Source: Ricordea florida (lineage: Eukaryota > Cnidaria > Anthozoa > Corallimorpharia > Ricordeidae). Taken from it: DNA of 64,000 nucleotides. The position numbers and the translations under genes are program-made. The notes below the pieces were generated by a model. The model searched no databases. It saw only the letters and a program-made list of their open reading frames with translations, and was not told the origin of the DNA. Shown piece by piece: positions 44,501 through 53,029 of the stretch. Position 1 is the stretch's first letter. Each line of letters opens with the position of its first letter. Location: the NCBI GenBank assembly GCA_949710005.1, contig OX453276.1, forward strand, positions 29,244,113-29,308,112. Reading direction: 5' to 3'.

Positions 44501-46183
44501 TTGTATGATATGGCTGCATGTTATTCACAAGAAAAAAACTACCAGATGTTGAATTCCCATTATGGGATATTTTAGGGTGTTTAACCCTTTAAGCTCCAGT
44601 ATCAATATTCATTTTCTCCTAACTGTTCTCATATATTTGCTGTGGTACTAGTGAGGAAAATTTGTTTAAATATCAATACAACTCTTTTTTTATCATTTTT
44701 GTTTTTCTCATAACATGAGTGGTTGATGAACAGTGTATTTTAATGAGAAATTGGATGCTGGTCATTACTGACACTTAAAGGGTTAAAGAGACAACTCCCA
44801 ACCAAGAAACTTGGTTGGGGATTCCCTTGTTGGGGGTATTTGTCTCACTTTGGCAAATTTGGGAATTTTGTGGGTGTTAAATAAATACCCTAAAAATCCC
44901 ATGATCATGAGTCTCCTTTAATTTTTGTTTTGGCTAATTAGACATGAAAAAATGAAAGTTAGCAATTAAAAATACCCAGTCGTATTGTAATATTGGGTGG
45001 AATATTACAATAATAATAATAATAAATACTTTATTTATACAGGGTAGCACGTAATAGCTATAGGCTAATGATCTTGTGGCCCTGATTAAATCAACTTATT
45101 ATTCAGAGGACGACCACTGCACTGGGGTCAACATCCCCTACTCTTTTCGAACAGTGTTGTGGGATCTTTAACGTCCCACAGGAACAGTGCTGTGAGGTCC
45201 TATGGTTTTTCGTCCTTATCCAAGAAGACTAGAATGTCTAACCATTTGAAGGCACATTCTCTTCAGTTATTTTAAGACCTTGAGTGTTGGTCTGGCCGAG
45301 GTTTGAACGCACGACCTCCTGCTCGACGGGCTGGCGCTTTACCAACTGAGCTAACCGGGCGGCGGTTAAAGAGAAATGAATGTATCTCTCTGTTGTCTGT
45401 GACTACAGTGAAGCCACTGGTAACTGGTACATTACAGAATTATCTTATTATTTTGCATTCACTGTAGTGTGCTTTTTCACATGATACATGTGTGTATTGA
45501 CCAGAGAGTGGCCAGTAATTTTAGGCTAACCTCAATTTCTTCTTGCTTTTCTTCAACAGGAGGTTGAAATTATAGAATTTGATAGAGAAAACTTCAGAAT
45601 AAAAGCAGTTGGGTAAGCAGATAGTATTTACCATTGTGGGCCTTGCTTCTGATTTAGAATTCTCTCAATAACTTGCCAGGCAATGTCTGTACTGCTGTCC
45701 CTTGGATTTCCATAAGTAAAAGTTTGTTTCCCTACTCTGTCTTTAGGAGAGGGGAGGAATTCAACCTTGAAAAACATCCACAGGTAAATTAATAAATATG
45801 CCTTAAAGCTTCTTCTTAACTATTAACTAGTTCATTGCTCAAGACATGAAATCAATATTTTGTATTTTCAAGTTAAATAATATAATATAACATTATTGCA
45901 TTTAGCACAAATTCAACTATGGATGTCCTCTAAAAGCCTTTTATGACTAGGGTTAAAAATAAAGGTTTAAGATTTCAGAACTCTTGTGTTTTCAAGTTGG
46001 TATCTAAGAAGCAGATGGGACGTTCATCAGCTACAAATGAATTATTTTTCTTACTGTTAAAATTTGACAGTACATGGTATGGTTTTTTTTAAGGGGACAG
46101 AAGTGAAGGCAATAACATACTCCAACATGCAGATCCATGATTTGGAAGACAAGCATGAAGTCTATGTCATTATTGATATTTAA
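39960..46183 (+). CDS. archease (tRNA-ligase activator), 9 exons
   Basis: Exons: 39960-40002, 40169-40193, 40413-40423, 41616-41647, 43251-43329, 44279-44355, 45560-45612, 45747-45783, 46094-46183; total 447 nt, 148 residues. Every junction keeps frame and the product matches archease along its length: YEYLDHTADVQ, LHAW then LKEAFEQ, AMFGYMTD, LLFHFLDEFL, RGEEFNLEKHPQGTEVKAIT, ending VYVIIDI. Archease stimulates the RNA ligase RtcB during tRNA splicing and the unfolded-protein response. The Asp of HTAD and the C-terminal Asp belong to the metal site in known archeases. Exon 3 is only 11 nt, with a weak donor (GTATCC). The human protein is slightly longer at the N-terminus. Confidence 0.95.
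40413..40423 (+). other. 11-nt microexon of archease
   Basis: ACTTCATGCTT, flanked by TTTTTCAG and GTATCC. It completes Q, encodes L-H-A and supplies the first base of the conserved Trp. Skipping it would shift the reading frame. Confidence 0.85.
40985..41215 (+). pseudogene. LINE reverse-transcriptase fragment
   Basis: Encodes a stretch with FKYLGIIQDPCLSWNDL and nearby VMLTGTH, characteristic of the C-terminal part of non-LTR retrotransposon ORF2. Short and truncated, inside an archease intron. A (CATA)n run at 40773-40797 upstream probably marks the 3' end of another LINE. Confidence 0.6.
41461..41510. repeat. (AT)n microsatellite
   Basis: About 25 uninterrupted AT units in an archease intron. 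Confidence 0.95.
41870..42230 (-). pseudogene. LINE 3'-terminal fragment
   Basis: The minus-strand frame near 42195-42000 reads CPSLWNALPWELRLCDSVDC then FKKAIKTFLF, the usual last motif of CR1/L2/RTE-type ORF2 proteins. It is followed by an AT-rich tail. Truncated. Confidence 0.6.
42369..42468. repeat. 20-bp tandem repeat, 5 copies
   Basis: Unit GTGTAACACCAGTGCAAAAA repeated five times, the last two with one or two changes. Confidence 0.9.
42691..42806. repeat. fold-back MITE
   Basis: Arms ATTTGGAATTAATTTGCCC..GTTTTTCAAAAAG and inverse, with a short GC-rich loop. Confidence 0.75.
44585..44782. repeat. piggyBac-type MITE
   Basis: About 198 bp between TTAA at 44581-44584 and 44783-44786; ends CCCTTTAAGCTCCAG and, at the right, CACTTAAAGGG. 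Related to the unit at 26595-26799. Confidence 0.6.
45003..45363 (-). repeat. tRNA-derived SINE
   Basis: On the minus strand the head reads GCCCGGTTAGCTCAGTTGG (A box) and later GGTCGTGCGTTCAAACC (B-box-like), then a body of about 290 bp ending in a (TAT)n tail at 45003-45025. It does not close a proper acceptor stem, so it is a SINE and not a tRNA gene. It is inside archease intron 6. Confidence 0.75.
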
Positions 46184-46486
46184 TTCACTGCACTGTGTGT
46201 CAATGCCAGAAAGTGGAAAAAATAATTCAAACAGGGGCCAGCCATCTGATTTTTAGTGTGGAAGTAGCTTAGATAATTGCATAGAAAAGTCAGAGGCAAA
46301 ACTCAGTGACAAAAGTAAAAGCACTTTATCTTAACGCCATTCCGGTTTTATTCAAACACTCAGATTTGTGTTGCCGGTTTTAAAAAATGAATTTCTGGTC
46401 AAAATGGTTCCAAACTAGTTTGATTTGTTTTTCCTTTGTTTCAGATTATTGCAGGATTATGGAAATTAATCTGAAAAAAGGAAAAA

Positions 46487-46492
46487 AATAAA
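46487..46492 (+). terminator. candidate poly(A) signal of archease
   Basis: AATAAA 304 nt after the archease stop, with no intervening gene. Confidence 0.4.
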
Positions 46493-47727
46493 ACAAATTC
46501 ATTGCAATCTGCAAACCACCCCCCCCCCCCCCCTGTACATGGTAAAATTAATAGGCAGCCTCTTAGTAAGATTATCCAATTTTATGTCTAACTCTAAAAA
46601 AGAAGAAGGAAAACAAAAACTGCTTGAAAGAAACCTGTACAACCCAGTACAAATATTTGTCGGCTTTCTTAACTTCTATTTCTTGCTTTTGAGTTTTTGA
46701 TTGGCCATATTAAACCACTGTGTAGTTTGAGTTGCCGCTACAAGGAAGAAAGCTTTGTATAATATTAAATAGATTTAGGCAAGCCTAAAAGCGGAGCTCC
46801 TCACACAGACCCTCACACATTGAAAATGCTGTCACTCAAGTTATTAAATACGCCTGGTGTACGCAACTACTTAAAGAAGATTCGATAGCTGAAATAAATC
46901 GTCCAAAAAAAAAACATCTAGCTCGCGACTCAACGGAAGAGCCATTGCGCGAAAAGCAAAGCCTCGTTTCGGTTTAAGACCTTCTAAATATCCCGGATGA
47001 CTATGGCCGCCATGTTGGGGCAACGTCGTCGTCGCGCTAGGCGCACGCGCCCGCGAGCCATGCCGCTAGCCGCGATGACCATGAAAACTCAAACGCATGG
47101 TTTTCTCAATTTCTATCCTCGCACGGTAGTTATGGGGCTCCGCTCTGCGGCTCTTCGAGCCGCTTTGAAGCTCCGCTATCATTGTCCAATGATAGGTGGC
47201 TTCCACTGCTGTGGCATCGAACAAAGCAGCATCCTTTGATTTGGACTTAAGTGAGATGAAATAAAGAGGAAAAAGTAAACACATGGCAAGTGGGCTGACA
47301 TTTTGCTGCAAAACAGGAATGTTAGGAATCTTCTTGTAAAATGTTTTGGTTGACTAGAAAAAGAAAAGAAAGGTCCTGAAGAAAGGTGAAAATGAAAGAT
47401 GGTCGGCCAGCTGATAGAGATCTAAAATTCATATATAGATTCATTCATATTCAGTTTCATTCTGCTGAGAGAGTGAAACTGAAATATCACTCAAACATCA
47501 ACTCGCTAAAATCACTTTCGAATGGCCTGAAGATCAAGTGGACGACATAAAATACTACACAAGGATAAAGTAAGCCCATTTTCTTTCATTACTGGGATAC
47601 TGTGGCAATCCCAGTCTTAAAATGTTGTTGTTTTTGTTTGTTTTTTATCTGTTTTCTCCTGTTAGAAAATTGCAGTCTTGCGCAATCTTGCCCATATAAG
47701 GTTAAACAATGACATCTCCCACGAGCG

Positions 47728-47813
47728 GTACAAACAACCTCGTTCCCGAGGTCCTCTACCTCGAGAAATTCTCGAGGTAGAGAGAGAGGACCTTGAGAAC
47801 GAGGTTGCTGTAC
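47728..47813. repeat. palindromic MITE
   Basis: Arms GTACAAACAACCTCGTTC.. and ..GAACGAGGTTGCTGTAC around CCTCGAGAAATTCTCGAGG. Confidence 0.7.
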
Positions 47814-47931
47814 AAACTCGAGTAATATATATGTTGTAGTTCAATTTTTTCCTTGGTTCAAATTCTATTTTCCTTTGTTTTCTGGTATGGTAATGTATGG
47901 TAATGAGTTTGAAACAAAGGAAAATAAAGTT

Positions 47932-48195
47932 TGATTATACAAAATCACGTGCTCTGATTGGTTCGCTATCGGATTATCAGCTGGTAATCACCTCGACGAA
48001 CAAAGTGGCTGCCAGTCGTTCGTGCGCTTTGATGAAATAAAATCATTTCGTGTTGTACAATGCTTTTTCTTTTCTTTTTTTGAGATAATCACCTGTGTAT
48101 TTATACTAAAACAATTATTCGCCTCAGGCTCAGTGATTATCGGTGAATATTCACTGGTAATCACTTCGCCTTCGGCGAATAATTGTTAAATATAC
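47932..48195. repeat. MITE, copy 2 of an inverted pair
   Basis: Reverse-oriented relative of 37120-37357; ends in CGAATAATTGTTAAATATAC. Confidence 0.7.
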
Positions 48196-48712
48196 ATATG
48201 TAAAAACTCTCGGCTCGATTTTCTCGGGCTTGCGAGCCACGTGGTCTGACCGGAACCGACACGTTTAGTAACCTCGCTTGGCGAGAAACTATCTTCTCAT
48301 CATTGCAAAACTCTACCTATGGGATTGTAGAAGGATCCAAACTATTCCAAATATTAAAGCTTTTAATTTTAAAGTTCAAATTAAGTATCAACGGAACTCT
48401 ATATTGCACGTAATGGCAAAAATTTGGAATCTTTAAGAGAGAAATGGGCTGTCTTTCAAATATTATAACTTCTCAATATTTTTGTTCTTAGTGGAGGAAA
48501 AATGTTAACTATTTCTTTAAGTAATTCTAGTGAATACCTTTTCTAACAATTGTAATTGTAATGTAACAATTGTAGTGTTAGTATAAGGTTAATTTAGATT
48601 TTGTATTTGTAATATGTGTGTTTTGCAGCAATAAAAATGGAGTTCATTGTAAAAAAAAATTATAAAACAATGCATTGATCTGGAATTAGTATAGGTAATA
48701 GCATGGTTTGTA

Positions 48713-48839
48713 GTGATATTTGGTATAAATACCACGAGAGATATTTCAAAATTGTTGTACGTAATTTCAAGAGCCGTTAGGCGAGTGAAATTTGAGACAA
48801 TTTTGAAATATCTCGAGGGGTATTTATGCCAAATATCAC
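48713..48839. repeat. fold-back MITE
   Basis: GTGATATTTGGTATAAATACC.. pairs with ..GGTATTTATGCCAAATATCAC; no ORF. It lies directly beside the Maverick relic. Confidence 0.75.
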
Positions 48840-48989
48840 GTACAGATGATGCTATTATTTGTTTATACTACTACTGGCAAAAGGTTTATAATTTTCACAT
48901 GAAGGTATTTCAAATTAAGCACAAATACCACTGCTCTTAGCCAATCAAATAACAGAAATTTCTCATGAAGTAGTATAAACTACAAAACA

Positions 48990-49200
48990 TAGATGTATTA
49001 CTTTCAGCGAATCGCCATGGATGAAGAAATATATAGACTTAAACACTGATCTCAGAGCCAAAGCTACTAATGATTTTGAAACACTTAGACTTTTTTTTAA
49101 ACTAATGAACAACTCCGTTTTTTGGTAAAACTATGGAAAATATACAAAACAGGAAGGATATATATCTAGTGAAGAATGAATCTAGTGCCAAACGGGGCTA
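48990..49200 (+). pseudogene. polymerase B fragment of relic
   Basis: Encodes MKKYIDLNTDLRAKATNDFE and, after a frame change, FKLMNNSVF, which is polymerase motif B and its approach. A stop follows directly, and the sequence jumps to the ATPase. Confidence 0.8.
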
Positions 49201-49422
49201 ATGATGTTACCGTTTGGAGATAATGTTGCAGGTTTAGTAGCATTTCATAATCCATCCCAAATTGGGACTAAAATGCTCTTTGAAGATTTTGTCGAAGATT
49301 TAGATCGGGACTCTCGTAATAAATTTGTAGAAATGCTGAAAACCGAAAAATATTCTAGACTTTATTTATGTTTAAGATTTCCATTCCGATGCTATCTAGA
49401 GATACCATTTATTATCGATTAA
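49201..49422 (+). pseudogene. packaging ATPase C-terminal fragment of relic
   Basis: About 70 codons matching the end of the A32-like ATPase (VAFHNPSQIGTKMLFEDF, then LKTEKYSRLYLCLRFPFRCY). The P-loop half is missing. Confidence 0.8.
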
Positions 49423-49424
49423 TA

Positions 49425-49967
49425 TATGTCAGTTGTTGAAGAATATATGGAGAGTTAAAAAGTGAGGTAATCGAGAGTAGTTATCGGCCAAACGATTATG
49501 TTGAAGATGATCTTGAAGCCAAAAGAGAAAGTTTAGCAATACTAGCTAGTTTAGGAGCGACCGATGAATATTTAGGTCTGGAATTGAGTCTCGGTGATAT
49601 TAAAAAAACTTTTTCTAAAAAACTTTGTAGAAAAATATTATAATCGTTATCAAGTTGTTTTGGCGGTAGACAGGTAACTAGTGGATTAGTGGATTCAACT
49701 TTATATGCTACATCTCGAGTTATTTACTGTCTGTTACCCATTGATGATTGCGGTCTGTTATGCAAGGATCTACAGGAAGATGATTTCTAAAAATGCGAAC
49801 TAAGAAGTATGGCTGGATTATTAGTCAGTTTAAAAGGTGGAAGATTCGTAGCACTTCCTCGTGGATTATTCCGAGTTGCTAAACACGTGAAATTAGGAGA
49901 AGACGAACTGAATTGCAACAAAATCGCAGAACGTGATAGTGCAACTGAGCAGTCTACTGATCTGTAA
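49425..49967 (+). pseudogene. relic of ATPase-linked helical protein
   Basis: Recognisable pieces of the 183-aa gene of element 1 (ESLAILASLGATDEYLGLEL, later RGLFRVAKHVKLGED), interrupted by stops and frame changes. Confidence 0.75.
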
Positions 49968-50015
49968 ATTAGCTGAGGAATTTACATAAAGATTACTTAA
50001 GCATTAACTACAAAG

Positions 50016-50388
50016 ATGTCAGAACAGACTGAACAGATTACTAAACAACCACAAGAATCCGTTAAAGTGGAACGGAAAAAAGTTCGTAAGAAGATAGAAG
50101 CAGGAGAGCGGTTACAAGAATACAATAAACGCGCTAGAGAAGCATTAGAGGGAGAAACCAAACGTGAGGCTGAATCTGAAATACACGAAACGTCATCTCG
50201 ACCCTATATTTCCAGAGGTAAGTTTTGCAATTGCTATTTCCGTCGTTGCTGTGGCTATAACGGCATTGGATATTTTTATGCGATACTTTCATCGACCAAC
50301 ACCCACACCAGAACCACATAGATACCAAGACCTACAACCTCAATACCCTGAAATGGAAACTCAAGAACCTAAAATAGGCATGTTATAG
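50016..50388 (+). pseudogene. relic of small basic membrane protein
   Basis: Starts MSEQTEQITKQPQESVKV like the element 2 copy. The frame shifts after about residue 60, and the membrane segment (FAIAISVVAVAITALDIF) continues in another frame to 50388. Confidence 0.75.
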
Positions 50389-50424
50389 TTTAATCTATCT
50401 AGAGATTCCATATCATAGGTTAAT

Positions 50425-50480
50425 ATGTAAGGTGTAGAAAATAAACTAGTGAAAACAGTCATGGACGCCTTCGTTTTGGT
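50425..50480 (+). pseudogene. relic of 72-aa membrane protein, N-terminus only
   Basis: VENKLVKTVMD is readable, then similarity is lost. Confidence 0.6.
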
Positions 50481-51243
50481 TAAAAATCAGTTGTTCTTAG
50501 AGGTACGTGGATTAAAAGTCAATTTGTGTTGGTCTTGATTTTTAGAGGGTGAAAATAAACTATTTTCAAAGGTTCTTTTGGAGGTTTAAAAATCAGCTAG
50601 CTGGTTTTTGTGGTGATTTTTTGAGGATGAAAATAAGTCGATTTCATAAAAAGTCGTTTTGGAGTCCAAAAAATCAACTGTTTTTTAAGGTCATGTTTGC
50701 CAGTTGAATATCAACTGTTTTTAAAGGTCATTTTAGATGTTGAAAATCAGCTGGTTTTCATCGTTATTTTTACGTGGGTGAAAATAAGCCAATTTTAAAA
50801 GTTGTTTTGGAACCTTGACAATTGTTAGTCGGGCAACCGACTATAGGTTTACACTCGAGTTTCATCGCAAATCGCAGTCACGTGCAATGGGGAATACCGC
50901 AGACACGTAATACGGGCGCAACCTCTACGATGTCGAAGTCGGTGGCGAATATGTCGAAAACAAATGGTGTCATCTTTTCTACGCTCAAACATACAGACCC
51001 ACACACCGTTCGCGGTAGACCCACTCTAAAAGATAACGTGTGTAATGAGCGTATAATTCGAAACGGGTCGTTCCGCGAACTGAAAATAGCAAAAGAATCA
51101 AATGATTTAGTGAATGTCTCACTAGAATCAAAGCAGAAATCAAACGAGTTACCAGTGAACAGAAAATGTGGACAGAGTGACAGAAGAGCATTTGCTGATA
51201 AAGACAAGGTGCCTCGCGATGAAACTTTAGGAAACGACGGCTA

Positions 51244-51344
51244 AACTGCAGAATACCCTGCCACTTATTTGCATGTGAATAACGTCTATTGTTGTCCAAC
51301 TCGTTCTTCAAACGCTGCCGCTAGTGGCAGGGTATTCTGCAGTT
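51244..51344. repeat. 101-bp MITE with 22-bp perfect arms
   Basis: 51244-51265 is the exact reverse complement of 51323-51344 (AACTGCAGAATACCCTGCC..). Confidence 0.85.
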
Positions 51345-51499
51345 ACTCCGAAACGACAACGAAGATGCCACCTTGGAAACCAGGACCTTGGTTCTCTTAG
51401 CATTCCTTTTGTGGACCACTCCGCACCATAAGTGGTCAACACTAATAACAGCACGTCTACCTGTTTGTTGCCCGACTTACGATCTTAGATCGGGCTCAT

Positions 51500-51628
51500 C
51501 CTCGGTGTAAAAACCTGTTACATTCACGAACGACGTAAAACAAAGAAAACAAAAGAGAAAAAACAATAGATACTAGGAAAATAATGGTGAAGAAACAAAG
51601 AAAAACTTCACAGGTTTTTACACCGAGG
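51500..51628. repeat. MITE with CCTCGGTGTAAAAACCTGT ends
   Basis: Left CCTCGGTGTAAAAACCTGT pairs with the right ACAGGTTTTTACACCGAGG. Confidence 0.75.
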
Positions 51629-52019
51629 TAAACCCTTAGATCGTCTTGTTAGAAATTGAATGCACGGAGACGTGTCAAATAGTAATAGTACTGATAATGA
51701 TAATCATAATAATAACCATTATGATGCGTCTGATTGGTGGGTATCAAAGGGAAGTGTTTTTGCGTGGTGCACAATATGAGATGAGCTTTCCTTACAAACT
51801 CTCGAATCATAGCTGAACTTATAGCCTTCGCGATCTAGAATATTCTCAATTAACATAACTTTTCAAGCAGGAGGTATTATCTGCTGGCTAGTTGTCCCAA
51901 TGGGTGGCGAACAGCAAATCATTAAGCAATAACAAATATATTTATATTTTTAGGAATAAGTTGGAAAGCAAACATTCGAGACCCAAAAACTGAAGAAGAT
52001 AAATCAAGAGAAAATGAGG

Positions 52020-52318
52020 AGAGAGTAATAAAAATGCGGTTCTGGGACACAGGAATTTAATCAAGGATTTTTAGCTTATAATTTTAGGTTAAACTAAAAA
52101 AATAGATCAGAGATTTAATCAGAAAATATTTTACCGATTAAGTTTTGTGAGGCTGCCAATGCTAGCACACACCAGTAGAATACTAAGCAGTAATAAAAGA
52201 AAATTTCTAGGACACAGGAATTTAACCAAAAAATTTAACAGAAATTTATACAAGGCTATTTCTAGGACACAGGCATAAAAAATTGATTTAAAGATAAGCA
52301 ATATTTAACAAAATTTAA
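52020..52318 (+). repeat. left terminal region of element 2
   Basis: Related to the element 1 terminal repeat but diverged. It shares GGGACACAGGAATTTAATCA and the GATTTTTAGCTTATA stretch, and has GGACACAGG-type motifs three times (near 52041, 52193 and 52262). ATTTAAAGATAAG lies about 30 nt before the ATG at 52319. Only one arm is in the window. Confidence 0.7.
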
Positions 52319-53029
52319 ATGGAACAATTAAGAGATTTAAGCGTAAAACAATTAAGCTCGCTACTTTCATGGTATAGAATTCAAGGCAGATCAAGAATGA
52401 CTAATAAAGAAGATTAAATACAAGCATTGAATAATATACCTGAAATAATTAATAATGTACAACAAATCGTTGATAATAGGCGAGAAATTTTTAGAGAGAT
52501 AAATAATATGCCGAGGGTAAGAGCAAACAGACCTCGACCTCCTCTTCCAATTCCAAATATTGCACCATCACAAATAAGAACAAGAAACAGGCCAAATTTA
52601 CCACCTTTAAATATTCCTCAACTAAATAATGAAATATTTATACCAAGAACACCCCCCGGTTCGCCAGATACTTATAGACCCGGCACACCGCCAGTCGCGC
52701 CTCCACAAAATCAACCAATAATAAATAAACCTAAACCAAAACATCCACCACCTAAACCAACACGGCCACCACCCCCTATACCAATAAAACCAAAAATGGA
52801 AAAGTCACAAATAAAACCAAAACAAACTCCTTTTTTGGGAAATGTATTAAACAAGTTTTGGAATATTGTAAAACCATACATTCCTGAAAAAGTAAAAAAT
52901 AAAACAGAAGAATTAGCTAAAAATTTTATAGAAAGATATAAAAAAGTAAATAAACCCAAAGAAATAAAACAACCTCCTAAAAGAGATTATGAGAAGGAAG
53001 GTGCAAGACCAAAAACAAAAAAGGGGTAA
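52319..53029 (+). pseudogene. SAP-domain / proline-rich leader of polymerase, split
   Basis: From ATG 52319 the frame encodes a SAP-like segment (EQLRDLSVKQLSSLLSWYRI) and meets a TAA at 52415-52417. Immediately after, the same frame stays open to 53029 with a proline-rich region (residues rich in PPGSP, PPRPP) and a Lys-rich C-terminus. It overlaps the polymerase frame by 41 nt in a different register, next to an A6G4 run at about 53018-53028. A single leader-polymerase protein broken by one stop and one frame change is the simplest reading. Programmed frameshifting at the A/G run is an alternative for the second break. Confidence 0.6.

Larger units (their letters stand above)
46493..48989. 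other. intergenic, repeats only
   Basis: No supported exon. It includes a poly-C run (about 46518-46533), a short GC-rich stretch near 46980-47180, a palindrome (47728-47813), the second copy of the MITE pair (47932-48195) and another fold-back (48713-48839). Confidence 0.5.
48990..50480 (+). mobile_element. third Maverick/Polinton relic
   Basis: Collinear but degraded pieces of polymerase, packaging ATPase, and the three small genes that follow it, in the same order as element 2. Integrase and capsid genes are missing from between polymerase and ATPase. Both terminal repeats are absent. Its protein remnants differ clearly from both large elements, so it represents an older or separate lineage. 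Confidence 0.85.
50481..52019. other. host DNA between relic and element 2
   Basis: Degenerate repeats of an AAAATCAGCTGGTTTT-type unit (about 50490-50815), an unassigned open frame (50822-51244), two MITEs (51244-51344, 51500-51628), and near 51950-52019 a segment after TATTTTTAG that could be a host exon interrupted by element 2. None can be assigned. Confidence 0.4.

Noticed and set aside
45290-45363. tRNA gene
   Set aside because: A-box and B-box-like sequences are there, but no closed acceptor stem, and it continues into a SINE body with a simple tail.
46997-47311. overlapping open frames in a GC-rich stretch
   Set aside because: Low-complexity Arg/Ala product caused by base composition; no conserved motif.
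50822-51244. 140-aa open frame between the relic and element 2
   Set aside because: No recognisable domain, ends in a MITE, no splice context; not supported as a gene.
51950-52019. host exon interrupted by element 2
   Set aside because: AG acceptor and an open frame are present, but nothing identifies it and the other half is outside the window.
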